DNA of 64,000 nucleotides. Source: Trichoderma breve. Its lineage: Eukaryota; Ascomycota; Sordariomycetes; Hypocreales; Hypocreaceae. The position numbers and the translations under genes were made by a program. This document shows, piece after piece, positions 33,198 to 44,500 of the stretch. Numbering within the stretch: position 1 is the first letter of the stretch; each line of letters opens with the position of its first letter. The stretch covers positions 1,860,001 through 1,924,000 of the forward strand of contig NC_079232.1 in assembly GCF_028502605.1 (NCBI RefSeq), written 5' to 3'. The notes beneath the pieces were generated by a model. It was not told the DNA's origin. It ran no database searches and saw nothing but the letters and a program-made list of their open reading frames with translations.

Positions 33198-34454
33198 ATG
33201 ACGGATTCCGCCCCGCCGAAGCGATTGGCCTGCATCCCGTGCACAAAGGCAAAGCGCAAGTGCAGCAAGCAGACGCCGGCCTGTCACCGCTGCAACGACA
33301 AGCAGATCGTCTGTCGCTATCCCGCTCCACGCATTGCGCCCCCGTACGATCTCGTCTTCTCGCAGGACGGCGCCGTTTCCGTAGTTCCAGCGCCCTCGGA
33401 CAGGAATCCGCTGCCCACCCCGCCGTCTCAGATTGGGGAGAGTCAGGAACTAGAGCAGCAGCAGCAGCAGATCCACGCTGCCAATACTGAGCTCACGCGC
33501 TCAGTGGCTCCAGTATCGGCAGATGCTCTGCAGAATCCGTGGTTTCTGTCCCCATTATCATGGACCATCGACCACAAGACCGGCCCCATCCCGTCACAAA
33601 TCTACTTTAGCGATGAGGCTCTCACGTACTTTATCGGCCAGCTTCAGGTGTGGCTGAAGCAATGGATTACCGAAGGCCACTGTCCCTTTATCCATTCTCA
33701 GCTGTGGAGAATCCATCTTCCGGAGAACGTTCAGGATGCGTTTACCTCCCTTTCGGCATATCACTCCAAGACGCCCGCGACTGAGAAAATGGTGCTTCGC
33801 ATCATTGAGACCCGCGTCAACAACCTGGTGAATGAGCAGAATCCCACCGACGTGGGCGACTTTGGCGTCGTCATGCTCGACCCCGCGTGCCATCTCGCAA
33901 GGACACAGGCCCTTCTGATATACAAAATCATCCGCCTCTTCGATGGCGACATTCGCGCCCGTGCCCAAGCCGAGAAGAACATTGATACTCTTTCTCTCTG
34001 GGCTCGACAGCTATGGCAGAGCGCCGGACTTGGCGTAGCTTCTAACCATAAAGACCTTGTCAACAAGCCACATTCCAACCCAGTCGATACGCAGCTACGG
34101 ACAGATGGCTCTCCCTCGTGTACATGGCAGGCGTGGATATTTTCCGAGTCTGTTCGGCGTACTTATTTGACCGCGACTCTCACAGAGGCCGTATACTTGA
34201 CGCTGAAGCAAGGGTTTGCTCCCTGCCCCGGCGGCATCATATTCTCCTGTGGTGCAGGTCTTTGGGATGCGCCGACGCCTTTCACTTGGTTGAAGCATTA
34301 TCAGTCAAACATCGTCAACTCTATTCGTTGTGTCGAAGGAGAACACTTGTTTTCCCACGTCAAAGCATCAGATGTGGATGAGTTTTGCCACGCTACGATG
34401 ATTGTATCGTATGGGCTGGAGCGGTTTGAACGGTGGTGCAACGAGAATATATGA
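33198..34454 (+). CDS. Zn2Cys6 fungal-type transcription factor
   Basis: Single exon, 418 aa. The binuclear zinc cluster is complete: Cys12, 15, 22, 29, 32 and 39 in CIPCTKAKRKC...ACHRCNDKQIVC, with the basic residues that contact CGG triplets. A Gln-rich stretch follows (about 86-92). The remainder (about 110-418) has no clear fungal_trans motif but is of the length seen in short regulators of secondary metabolism or local clusters (AflR-like size). Nuclear. Likely target is the divergent SDR, an inference from position and from CCG/CGG pairs in the shared promoter. Confidence 0.9.
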   Translation: MTDSAPPKRLACIPCTKAKRKCSKQTPACHRCNDKQIVCRYPAPRIAPPYDLVFSQDGAVSVVPAPSDRNPLPTPPSQIGESQELEQQQQQIHAANTELTRSVAPVSADALQNPWFLSPLSWTIDHKTGPIPSQIYFSDEALTYFIGQLQVWLKQWITEGHCPFIHSQLWRIHLPENVQDAFTSLSAYHSKTPATEKMVLRIIETRVNNLVNEQNPTDVGDFGVVMLDPACHLARTQALLIYKIIRLFDGDIRARAQAEKNIDTLSLWARQLWQSAGLGVASNHKDLVNKPHSNPVDTQLRTDGSPSCTWQAWIFSESVRRTYLTATLTEAVYLTLKQGFAPCPGGIIFSCGAGLWDAPTPFTWLKHYQSNIVNSIRCVEGEHLFSHVKASDVDEFCHATMIVSYGLERFERWCNENI

Positions 34455-35670
34455 ATGGCCATGACTTTTGTGGTTTTTGGTTCAGCATTTCTGGATATAT
34501 TGTATAACAATTCCGTTTTTTTTTTTTTTTTTTTTTTTTTCTTTTGCCCCATGTTTGATTTCACTTTTTCACTGCATTGAAGCTTTTAGCCGTCGTTTGG
34601 TTGCGTTGCTGAGAGGAGTTGGCGTTTGGTGGATTCATTCATCTTCAAGGCTTTGGGCTTGTGCCATACATGAGCACAACTTGGTAAATACTCAGGATAC
34701 TATGACCTCTGTCGATTATCTCCGTATTCAACATGTAAGACGTCACTACACCAATCAATCTGCTTCGATCGCGCTCTGTGCCTGTCTGTAATTCCGCGTA
34801 AGCTGTGAAGCCATCGCTCGGCATTGGCTGGGCGGCTTTTTCGCGACTCCACCAACACACATCACCTCCTTGCATGTGACGCCAGGAGAAGCAAATGAAA
34901 ACCACGACTATTGCCCTTTGAGGAATCGCGCAGCAGTGAGGGAGCCAATCGTGAGCTGAGAACCCTCGTAAAATAAAAAACCACCTCCGCAAGTCTGTGC
35001 TTAAGCTAAACGGCGAAGGAAGATCCAGGCTAGGAAATCTGGGCTGGATCGAAATCAACAAGGAACGCGTATCGTCCGAATACAGTCTGTGTTACAAGAC
35101 AGAAATCCAAATACAACAAGGGTTTATACATATAAAAGATAAGAAGAAAAAGACCAAAGAGATTTATAAGAGATACATCAGTATTGCTCATCATGTGTCG
35201 GTTCTTCATGCTAAGGCAAACCCGCCAATGCATGTGAAATTAATCGATGCGACGCCGCGTGGGCTAACGAAACCGGGGATCCTGGGCTGAAAAAGAAGAA
35301 GCGGCACAGAGAGTGTACGAGTCACGTACCTGCAGCTCATGCAACCACGGCACCAATCCGCAAGTACAGCTCAGGTACTTGAGCCTCAGCCCAGTGGTGC
35401 GACGCAGCTGAATCGAGGTATCTGCATGCAGCTGCTACTCTACAGTTATACCAGCACCACCAAAACTCCCCCAAAACAACATCCTTTCCCTCCCAATCGC
35501 ACTGGTGGCGATACTGTACCAATTAATAACAGAGGCTGGAGCGCTGTAGAGCTGCAAACCATTCGTTAACTGCAGCCTGAATACTTTCTCTATATTGTAC
35601 TGCCAGCGATTCTTCGAGAGCTTCAGTTGCGGCTCCAGCTCCATCGCTGCTGGCAACAAACAACATCGAA
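34455..35670. other. Intergenic, 1216 bp with T25 tract
   Basis: Holds a run of 25 T (34516-34540) just past the regulator gene and the promoter of the DOMON-b561 gene. Open frames around 34640-35060 and 34997-35290 have no domain signature. No gene seen. Confidence 0.45.
34516..34540. repeat. Poly-T tract (25 bp)
   Basis: Uninterrupted T run, 62 bp after the stop of the Zn2Cys6 gene. It could be a length-variable homopolymer or the oligo(dA) trace of a retrotransposed copy, but no element body is visible next to it. Confidence 0.85.
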
Positions 35671-37337
35671 ATGCTCTTTGGAAATCTCTGGCGCGCCGCG
35701 CTGGCGACAGCTGGTGAGTGTTTCCCACCTGATGCTATATCTTACATCGCCATTATCCCCTCGAATCAATTCGGATTCATTCAGATCAAGTCACTGACAG
35801 CTTCTCGTCTTTTGTTGCACAGCATCCTTCGCAGCATCGGCCCTCGCTGACGATACCAACAACCCCACCGGCCAGTCGACCTTCATCTCTCCCGATGGCT
35901 CCCTCGCCTTCGCCTTCACCGTTCCCGACAACGGCAACACAGACATCTACTTCAGCCTGCGCGTCTCTACAGATCGCTCTTGGGGCGCCATCGGCCTCGG
36001 CAGCGACGACATGCCTGGCGCCCTGTTCCTCATCCTCTATCGCAGCAAGAATAATCACGACAACGTCACCTTTTCCCCTCGTCTAGCATACGGCAACTAC
36101 GAGCCCAAATACTATCCCGACCTCAAGTTTGACGTCCTTGACGGCACCGGCGTTCAGGATGGCTTCATGACCTTCAATGCCGTCTGCCACGAGCACTGCC
36201 GAAGCTGGCCAGCCGGTGGCACTTCCAAGGGCTACATCGATGTGTCGTCTCCAAACCAACAGGCCATTTACGCTTTGGGAGGCAAAGAAAGCTTCAGCGA
36301 CGACGAGGTGGATGCGAACCTCAAGATGCACAGCGAACACGGCACCTTTACCATCGATATGAAGAGAACGCAGGGCCGAGCCGATTTGCCTGTCCTCACC
36401 AAGGACTCCGTGGCTGAAGGTACGACGCTGAACAGCCGTTCTACAGGCAATTTCGACTGGAAGGCTGCTGCGCACGCCGCCTTCATGGTTTTTAGCTTCA
36501 TGCTTCTGATTCCCATTGGCACAATCCTCATTAGAATGGAGAAGTTGGCCAAGTTTCACAAGTTCAACCAGATATTTGCTCTCTGTCTTGTCCTCGCGGG
36601 CTTTGCTTTTGGAATCCTGACGAGCTTCAACTATCAACGGGTATGTATACGCCAGGCCCCCCGAGGCCCTTAAATATGGCTAACGGTGGCCCAACTTTCT
36701 AGTCCCGCGGATTCCATTCCCTACACCAAGTCCTTGGTTTCATTACTATCCTCCTCTTATTCGTTCAATTGGCCGCCGGCATTCTACATCATCTCAAATG
36801 GCGAAAGACAAAGCAGCCCACTACATTCGGCAAGGTTCATCTCTGGAATGGAAGAATCGTCATGATTCTTGGTGCAGCCAACGGCTACATGTAAGCTCCT
36901 ATCCTCTCCTTACACCTCGCTACTTACTTACCTTTCATCCTTTTAGCGGGTTCGGGTTTGCTCTGGATCGCAAATATGCCCTCATCGTCCTCGGAATCGT
37001 CTTCTTCTTGGTGATGTGTACCTTGGGATACATCATCTGGGGAGCCAAACGCCAGATGCCTCGCCGTCAGCAAGGCCCCTCTGGCTTTGAGGGCCTCAAC
37101 CACAGCTACCAGCAGCAGCACCCAGAGCCATGGCGAAACACCAGCTACTCAGCAACCGTTACCGCTGCGCCAGCGTATCCCCACGATCCCCCTCCGGGGT
37201 ACGAGGCCCCATCGGAGTCGCAGATTGGCCTCCAAAGTACCACATCGTGGAAGCGCAGCACTCTTGGCGGCAGGGACAGCTATGAAGACGAGCCTCTCAA
37301 TCTGGGCTCAAGCCAGAAACCAAGAGAATTCACTTGA
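35671..37337 (+). CDS. DOMON domain / cytochrome b561 membrane protein (iron reductase-like)
   Basis: Four exons (35671-35713, 35823-36640, 36703-36890, 36947-37337; 479 aa). A signal peptide (about 1-24, split by intron 1) is followed by an extracellular DOMON domain (about 30-190; WGAIGLGSDDM is the heme-binding cytochrome-like motif, as in cellobiose dehydrogenase cytochromes) and a b561 core of five to six helices (about 230-375) with candidate heme His in AAHAAFM, KFHKFNQ, GFHSLHQ and VHLWNGR. The tail is cytoplasmic and Pro/Ser-rich. Family role: transmembrane electron transfer, for example ferric reduction or ascorbate-type redox; plasma membrane. Partner unknown. Confidence 0.92.
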
Positions 37338-37698
37338 GTATGCTTTTTCGGACTGAATTATGGCGTTGGGGCAACATGGAACTGCGCAATGGAATATTAA
37401 TGAAATAAGATATGACATTGTTTTTAATAATGCCTAATGAGGGAGGTGTTGGGTTACAAAGCCGCTCAACGGTGCTTCTAGTGACAGTGACATATCTATG
37501 ATATATAATAGGGAGTGGTTATCCAGTGTTCAAAATTATGGATTTGCTAAAGAGATACAAGTGCGGTTCGCGGTCTGGTCTGCATTGCGTAAAAAGCGAG
37601 TACGTGTAGCTAATACGCAAAGCCAGATGAACTTTTCCATTGAAGACTTTACAATGTCAAATTCAACGAGCATCAGTTAAGATATCCAGCCGTCCCAA
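37338..37698. other. Intergenic, 361 bp (convergent 3' ends)
   Basis: Between convergent stops of the DOMON-b561 and cupin genes. Nothing coding seen. Confidence 0.5.
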
Positions 37699-38265
37699 TT
37701 ATTCGGTTTTCAGTTCCTCTAATGGTACGTCTTCCTTCAACTGTATGCCGTTCACCACCGGCAAATCTGCATCCACCAACACAAAGAACCCTCTAGCAAC
37801 CTCCGTCGTGCTGTTATTCTTCCATCCATGGATCGTACCTCGCTGGACAATAATGTCTCCTCGCTTCAACACAGTGCTTTCACCACTGCCCATGATCAAT
37901 TCTACTTCTCCCTCTATAATCACGCCGAAATCTATCGTTTTCGACCTATGCATCGGCACGGACTGTCCGGGCTGGAAATCACTCATACGGAGCACAGTTC
38001 CACGAGGAATGCTCATGCCCACGTTGTGTGGGAGGCGATCTTTGTATTCTTTTAGATCCTGGTCATTGTTCAGTGCAGCTGGAAATTGGTTCAGGGCGTA
38101 GCCTAGATAGATGACGGTGCCGGGAACCTCGACTCCCTCAAGGGTCTGAGGTATCTCTTCGCTGATGATGGTGTTGCCATCTTTGTCGTGTGTAGTTATA
38201 ACACGACGTATAGGTGGTAAGCTAGCCAAAGCAACTGCAGAAGCCGATTCGGATGTAGAACTCAT
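37699..38265 (-). CDS. Cupin domain protein
   Basis: Single exon, 188 aa. Cupin motif 1 is visible as MHRSKTIDFGVIIEGEVELIM (H, D and the GE turn), and motif 2 as GDIIVQRGTIHGWKN. This single-cupin layout is typical of small fungal Cupin_2 proteins, often encoded beside secondary-metabolism or aromatic-degradation genes; metal-dependent activity is possible but the substrate is unknown. Start at the ATG of MSSTSES is preferred; an alternate upstream frame opening adds residues of unlike composition. Cytosolic. Confidence 0.85.
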   Translation of the reverse strand: MSSTSESASAVALASLPPIRRVITTHDKDGNTIISEEIPQTLEGVEVPGTVIYLGYALNQFPAALNNDQDLKEYKDRLPHNVGMSIPRGTVLRMSDFQPGQSVPMHRSKTIDFGVIIEGEVELIMGSGESTVLKRGDIIVQRGTIHGWKNNSTTEVARGFFVLVDADLPVVNGIQLKEDVPLEELKTE

Positions 38266-39440
38266 TGTAGACCTATTAGGAAAGTTGTCCTCAAAACACA
38301 AGTGGTGAATTGCAAAGCCCAGCACCTCTATCCTCTAGGGTAAGTAGTTTACTTATACAGTTTTCTTCCCGTCACAGTTCCTATAGGAACATTGAAGTCA
38401 ATAAATGTAGTCATCATGGTACCTCATACGGGTTAGATTGATAGAGTAATCTCGTGTGTGTTCAAGGTTGATGCTAGTCAGCAGCTAGCTGATACTGATC
38501 TCACAACATATATCCCCTCGCTAAATAATTCAACTTATGCGATCGAAACGAGCATGTAAGATCAACCTTATAAAGCTCTTACCAGCTCAATCATAGGCCT
38601 AGCAAAGACCTGTAATACCTAAAACAGAATGAACCGCGTCTAGCTTGACACGAAGACTCTAAAGAATGGAGCCGTCACCCGTCATAATATCCTTTAGGAT
38701 ACACTAGGACAGATCAAACAGGGTCCAAAGTTAAAAACAAGAATTTCGCCCGAGAGAGCTCCAGGTGGATTTAAATACACGTATGTCTTATTCCCGTTGT
38801 GCCTTGAGAATGAGATCCTCTTACCAAGTTGTGTACTGCAGACGAGATCGAGCCCAGCAGATTAGTCGATAACTGCCTCTTCCCACCACATGTAAGCGGT
38901 TCGATCGGAGCCACCCATCCCTCCACTAAGACGTGTTGCCCAAGAACTGGCAGAAGATTTATTTAATAACACGTTGGCAATCTCACCATAAGCTGGGGTA
39001 TTCCGGGATTGACGAAATAGTCTGTGGCCGTTGACGGCATTATTTGTAAGTGTTGGAAAGAATATGCGTCGCTTTGAGTACTCCGCCGTCGAACAGCCAT
39101 CGTAGAGTCGAAAATCCTGTTGCATAGATATGTATTGACTGCTACATGAGAAAGGCACTGTGTCAAAAAGTTTATGCTAATAAACAAATCTTTCAACAAT
39201 GTCAACTGATCCCACGTTCCACTGTAACCACTTACACGGCGGCATTCAGAGCATTATTCCATACATCTGCTCTCTAATCATGCTCTAATACTGATTCTAC
39301 TAAATCTTGAAATACCATTGACAAATTCCCAACATATACCTGATACCTAAGCGCTTTGGGATCCTATCACCTGCGTGTGGTTTATATGACCGGCATCACC
39401 AGAGTCATTGACTAATAGAGCCGCGCGCATCTGGCCCTCT
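38266..39440. other. Intergenic, 1175 bp
   Basis: Upstream of the cupin gene and downstream of the C3H1 gene. Overlapping minus-strand frames at 38862-39205 have no known domain. Nothing else seen. Confidence 0.45.
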
Positions 39441-40937
39441 TCATCTAACTCTGCGGCCCTCAGAGGAAAGGCTCGAGACAGCTTCGCCATCATACATTTT
39501 GTTTCCAATCTCTTTGCCCCAAGGGTCCTTGTCCACTACCTGCTTGTTAGGCGGCCCAATCGGACCCCAAACGAATTGAGCGACGCGGCTTTTCGTTGCT
39601 TGAGATAGGTGGGATGTGTCTATATAATATCTAGAGTTAGCATCCATCACATCAGAGCTATCCCACTGTTATACGAGATATCCCTATAACGTACCAAGCT
39701 TACTCTTGTCCGGCACGGTTTTACCCAAAGAGGAGTTGGGATTCTGCCACGCAAACTCATTATGAGAAGAAGAATCCGTAGGCGAAGTCTCCGCGTCGGA
39801 AGCGTCACGAGACTTCCACAGGTTCAACTCCTCTTGCTGCTTCTTATACCAAGCAGGGAGACCTTGGAAGAGACCGAGGGTCTTTTGCGAGGTCTCATCC
39901 AGGGGCATCTCGTGCTTGAACTTGCATCCCGTCTGGGTGAAGGCACATCTTCCCTCGTGGATCCACATGTCGCAGTATACTTTGTTCTTCTTCTGGATCG
40001 ACGGGCTAGTGGCAACGATACGGTCGATTTGGTTCTAAGAAGATTGCCACATGAGCTTCTCAAACAGATAGTAAAAATGAATATGGAATAGTGAAAGAAG
40101 GTGAACGACGTTGAGGAAGAATAGGAGAGAATAATCTGCAACTAACCTGGACGAGATCCGAGGGATGTCGAGGCCCATGGATTTGGCACGCCTAGGAGCT
40201 TCAGCTTTCTCTCCTCTCTCTTCTCACCTATTGACGGTGTCTCGTTCTCATTTCTCTCTTACGAACAAAAAGAAAAGTTTGCTTACTTTGACTGTGACGG
40301 TCTGGTTCATATCCGCCATCCCTTTCGGCGGAACGCCTCTCAGCGGCGGCAAAACCACCATTCCCCGCCGCTCAGGCTCCCTCGGCGGGATCTCGTTCAA
40401 CGCAGGCAGCATATCAGCCGGCACAAGCCTCGTCAACTCGCCGTTACCCCGATTCAAATAGTACGCATACCCATCGCTCACAGCCCCGGCCGCAGGTGCT
40501 TGTGCAATTCCTCTTCTCTCGACTTGACTCATTCCCACCGGGACATGAGTTGCATTCACCTTCATCGACGGAGGTGACCGTGGAAACACGTTTCCGTCCG
40601 GACAAAGAACTCGCCAATTGTTCGAAGAAAGCCCTCGTGACGGAACTGCTGCTGCTGCTGCTGCTCCGGCCGCACTGAAGCTCACCTGGTGCTGCTGATG
40701 CGGGATAGGATAGGCCACCAGTTGCTGTCCAACTTCATCTCTACTGTTTTGACCAAATCCTTGGATGAAATAGCCACTGAAAGAGTGGTGCTGACGGTGG
40801 TTCAGCCCCATCTGCCTTTCCATGACAGCTTCGGCAGAGCAATCCCGGAGGCGAGGCGTGATTGTTGGCGTTTCCGGAGACCACGGCACGCAGGATATAC
40901 TTCCCGGCCTCGAGTTCAATCCAAGAGAACGATCCAT
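39441..40937 (-). CDS. CCCH-type (C3H1) zinc-finger protein
   Basis: Four exons (40937-40287, 40191-40147, 40034-39695, 39619-39441; 404 aa). The single zinc finger is C-x8-C-x6-C-x3-H (CDMWIHEGRC, TGCKFKHEMP), coded by exon 3 after a basic, exposed stretch. Upstream, the conserved-looking YYLNRGNGELTRLVPADMLPAL block (start of a family seen in fungal C3H1 proteins) is preceded by a Gln/Ala-rich disordered region. Probably RNA-binding. The 45-bp exon 2 is phase 0 on both sides, so it could be skipped without breaking the frame. The start is uncertain: 40937, 40826 or a further ATG at 41180 are all in frame. Confidence 0.72.
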
Positions 40938-41547
40938 CACTCGGGAAATGAACCACAAACGGCGGCAAATTGGATCAACCGCAAAGGTGACGAGTATAAA
41001 CAACCCGGGATATACTAAACAAAGGTCAAGCAGGTATAAAGTAAGAGAGCAGTGTAAAGAAGAAGGTGAACGTTTGCAAAAAGAAAACAAATCGATTTCA
41101 ATGTCAATAGTTGAAGGAGACTGTCTCACATCAAGTTGCTGCCTTACCGGCCCAAGACATATGGTCGAAGCCGTGCGCATAGTCCGTTTGTCTCTTACCC
41201 CTGTTTAACTTCGAGTCGTCGCTCGGCTGGTTGCAGGGAATTCACCGCATCTGCTGGCATTTGCTACGCTTGCCGTGCAAATTGAAAGTATTAGCCGTTT
41301 GATGAATCTCATCATAATTTTTTCCGATTTTTTTGTCTTATCTCTAATTATTGCGTGGCCGCCGATCCTGTGACAAAGCTGAGCAATTGTCTCTTTCTAT
41401 CTATATGTTTAAAAAGCTATGTATTTATTGTAAAAGTCTCCTCATTGTAGTTTTCAAGAGCCCAAAAAAAGTCATCAAATCATATTCTATTCCTTTGCTC
41501 ACTGTTGATAGCGAGAATCAAAAGGGGGGGCGATGAAAAAAAAAAAT
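40938..41547. other. Intergenic, 610 bp
   Basis: Possible 5' extension or UTR of the C3H1 gene, then the 3' flank of the chromatin remodeller. Contains short A and G homopolymers at 41524-41549. No separate gene seen. Confidence 0.45.
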
Positions 41548-44500
41548 TCAACTCTGCCGAGTCCCGTTTTGCATGTGCACTTGGCCTAACCTGTGGTACA
41601 GAGCGGCCATGTGTCGCTGCTTCATTGATGCTGGTCTTTCAGCACGGTGAACCACGTCCAGCGCTACGCGGACCTGTGCTTCGGTGTTGAGAAGAGCCAG
41701 ATACTCGAACCCGGTTGGTGGTGTTTGGGGGGGTACGGCGGGATGAGGTTGCGGTTGCGGAATGCCTGTGGGCGGTGGTCGGCCGCCATTCTGGATGTAT
41801 TGCTGGTAATGTTGGAAGGTTTGCTGGCGTCTAACCGTATCAAAGCCTTTCCTATATACCAGTGCAGGGGTAGTTGGTTGTTGTGCTGCTCGTAATTTTG
41901 TTTGAGAGCTGTCATTAGTGTTTACAGCCCTGGCGTCAGGGATGGGCAATGATTTTCGAGGTCTGCCCCTCTTACGGGGGACGTCTGCAGTCCACGCCGG
42001 CTGTGATCCACTCGGAGGCGGAAGGTTTTGTCTTCGCTTTGAATCAAATTGTTGTTCTTTGGGGAAGGCAATGCTTTGCCGCGGTTTGGCTCCGCCGTCT
42101 TGCATCGATAAAATCTCGGCTTCTGTCACGGCTAAAACTCTTTGTCAGCATTACAGTCTTTCATCGATTTTCGCTAGAGTAGAGGTTCGTTTCCGTGTGA
42201 ACAGATATCATAATTTCTTACCATTTGTCGAGGGGTTCATGTCATCGTCGGTTTTGTCATCGTCAGATTCCGGCATGTTTGCTCCGTCAAAGTCGTCAGA
42301 AGAAGAATCCGAAGACTCGGCAGCGACATCACCAACTACGGCAACAATATCTGTGCCCTTTGCCCTGTAGTTGACAGCCTACGAACGAAATGATTAGCAT
42401 TCGGTTCCCATCGACGAAGATCTCATACCAAGGGCAGTTCAACATACCATGCGTCGTCTTGCACCGCGTCCAAGGACTTCTTTATTAGCCTCCTCTTCTC
42501 GCCGAGCTTCCTCCTCTCTTTGAGCAAGGATCTGGTCCCAGACACTAGAATTGATGGGCTCTGGGGCCAGATCTTCTCCAAGTTCCTTATTTTCCTCAAA
42601 CCCAAGCTTGTCATTCGCCCATACCCGGGCATAGGTAAACTGGCTTTCGGCAGAGTTGTCTTCATTTGCCGCAGTCTGCTCCATCTGGGAGCGGTCCAAG
42701 AGCTTGTCGACAGACGCAGAATCATAGTGAATTGCTGTTTTCTCATAACCTTCGTCAAACAAGGCTTGGGCACCGTGCTTCAAGATCGATTCCAAGTCGG
42801 CACCTTCAAGCTCCTCGTCGTCCATGCTTTCGATGAGTGCGTGGTCCAGAGCCATTTTCTTGCGGCCAATTTCCATGATTCGTTCCTCTACGGAATCCTT
42901 GGTCATGAGTTGAAAGCATAGGACCTTATTCTTTTGGCCAATGCGGTGGGCACGAGACAACGCCTGGATATCCTGGTGAGGATTAAAATCCGGGTCCATG
43001 ATTATGACGGTGTCTGCAGTCGCAAGATTGATACCAACACCACCAGCCCTTGTTGATAATAAAAAGGCAAAAAGCTCGGAACCGGGTTCGTTGAAGGCGT
43101 CAATACGTCGTTGTTTCTCCAAACTGGATATCGAGCCATCTAGACGACGGTATCCGTAACCGACTCCATTGAGAAAGTCTTCGATAATGTCAAGCTGCTG
43201 CAGAAACTGGCTGAATATGAGGACACGGTGACCTCGCTCCTTCAACTTGGGCAGCATGATTTCCAATAACAGAAGTTTAGCAGATGCCTCTACCAAGTTG
43301 CGATGGAGAACCACGGGATCATGGTGGCGCTCTTCAATTGCTTCAGAATACATAAAGGGGTGGCATAAGCATTTGCGCAGTTGCATCAGGATGTTGTTCA
43401 AGCTACCACGGTCTTTTGCGTTCATTTTACTATTGGCAAACACAGCCCGAATAAGCTGCGGATTCTTTGCCATGATGCTCTTTGATAGCTTCTCCTGGAT
43501 AACGGTCATGGTAACGGGGAGAATAATCTGTGCCATGGGAGGAAGAAATTTGAGGACGCCAAGTTTTGTTCTTCGCAAGAAATATGGCCGAATTTTCTCG
43601 TGTAGCTTAGGAAGATTGTCTTTGTCCAAAACGGCATATTCCTCATCCAACTTCTCCGCGTTTTGCTTCTCATCTATAAACTGCAAGAGGTTGAAAAGTT
43701 CTCTCTTGTTGTTTTGCAGTGGCGTACCAGTTAACAATAGTCGAAACGGTATCTTCATGGACTTCAGGGCATTGTAGAGAATGTTTTGGTCATTCTTCAA
43801 TCGCTGACCTTCATCAACAACCAATCCCTTCCAGTTGACGGACTTGAATAGAGAAGACGTCCGTGGATCTTGTGCCGAATCATACGACATGATAACAACT
43901 TGAGCTTTCAGGTCTGCGGCGCCATCTGGAAATAGTTCATATCTGTAAGCGAGCTCCTGGGGCTCTCTGCCTCCATGATAAGCAACAACTCTGACACCCG
44001 GTGCCCATTGTTTAAATTCTCGACGCCAGTTGGCGCAAGTAGCATTTGGAACCACGATGAGGAAGGGCCAGCACTTTTGGACAGTTAGAAAGGGTTTGGA
44101 TGGCAGCAATAAAGTTACACAGAGATTGACTTACTTTGGGCATATCCTGCACTAGGGAGGTCACAACACCAACGACCTGAACTGTTTTGCCCAATCCCAT
44201 TTCGTCTGCTAAAACGACACTTCGGCTTTGGTGATAATTTTGTAAGAGCCAATTGAGGCCCTCTATCTGATAACCCATGAGCTTTCCTCGTGTAAGGCCA
44301 GCAGGTTGTGTGTCTACTTCTGCAAATTTAGTATTCTTGTACAGCTTGATGCGTTCTCGCATCTTATTCTGAGAGTCGTTTTGAAAGTATTTGCCTTCGA
44401 TGTATTCGCGGTATGCTTCTACAAAGGCCTTGTAGAGTCGAGGTTTATCAGCAGGAGGAGGAGAGTCCCACACAACGTCATCATACCCAAGGCCATGAAA

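Noticed and set aside
34516..34540. Poly-T run as the tail of a retroelement
   Set aside because: No element body or target-site duplication was seen next to it; it is more likely a simple homopolymer.
38897..38907. GGTTCGATCGG resembling a tRNA B box
   Set aside because: No A box or cloverleaf could be matched upstream, so no tRNA is called.
43805..43820. DEGQ instead of DEAH in the SNF2 motif II as an unusual change
   Set aside because: I believe DEGQ/DEGH variants occur in fungal CHD/Mit1-like remodellers; not a novelty without an alignment.
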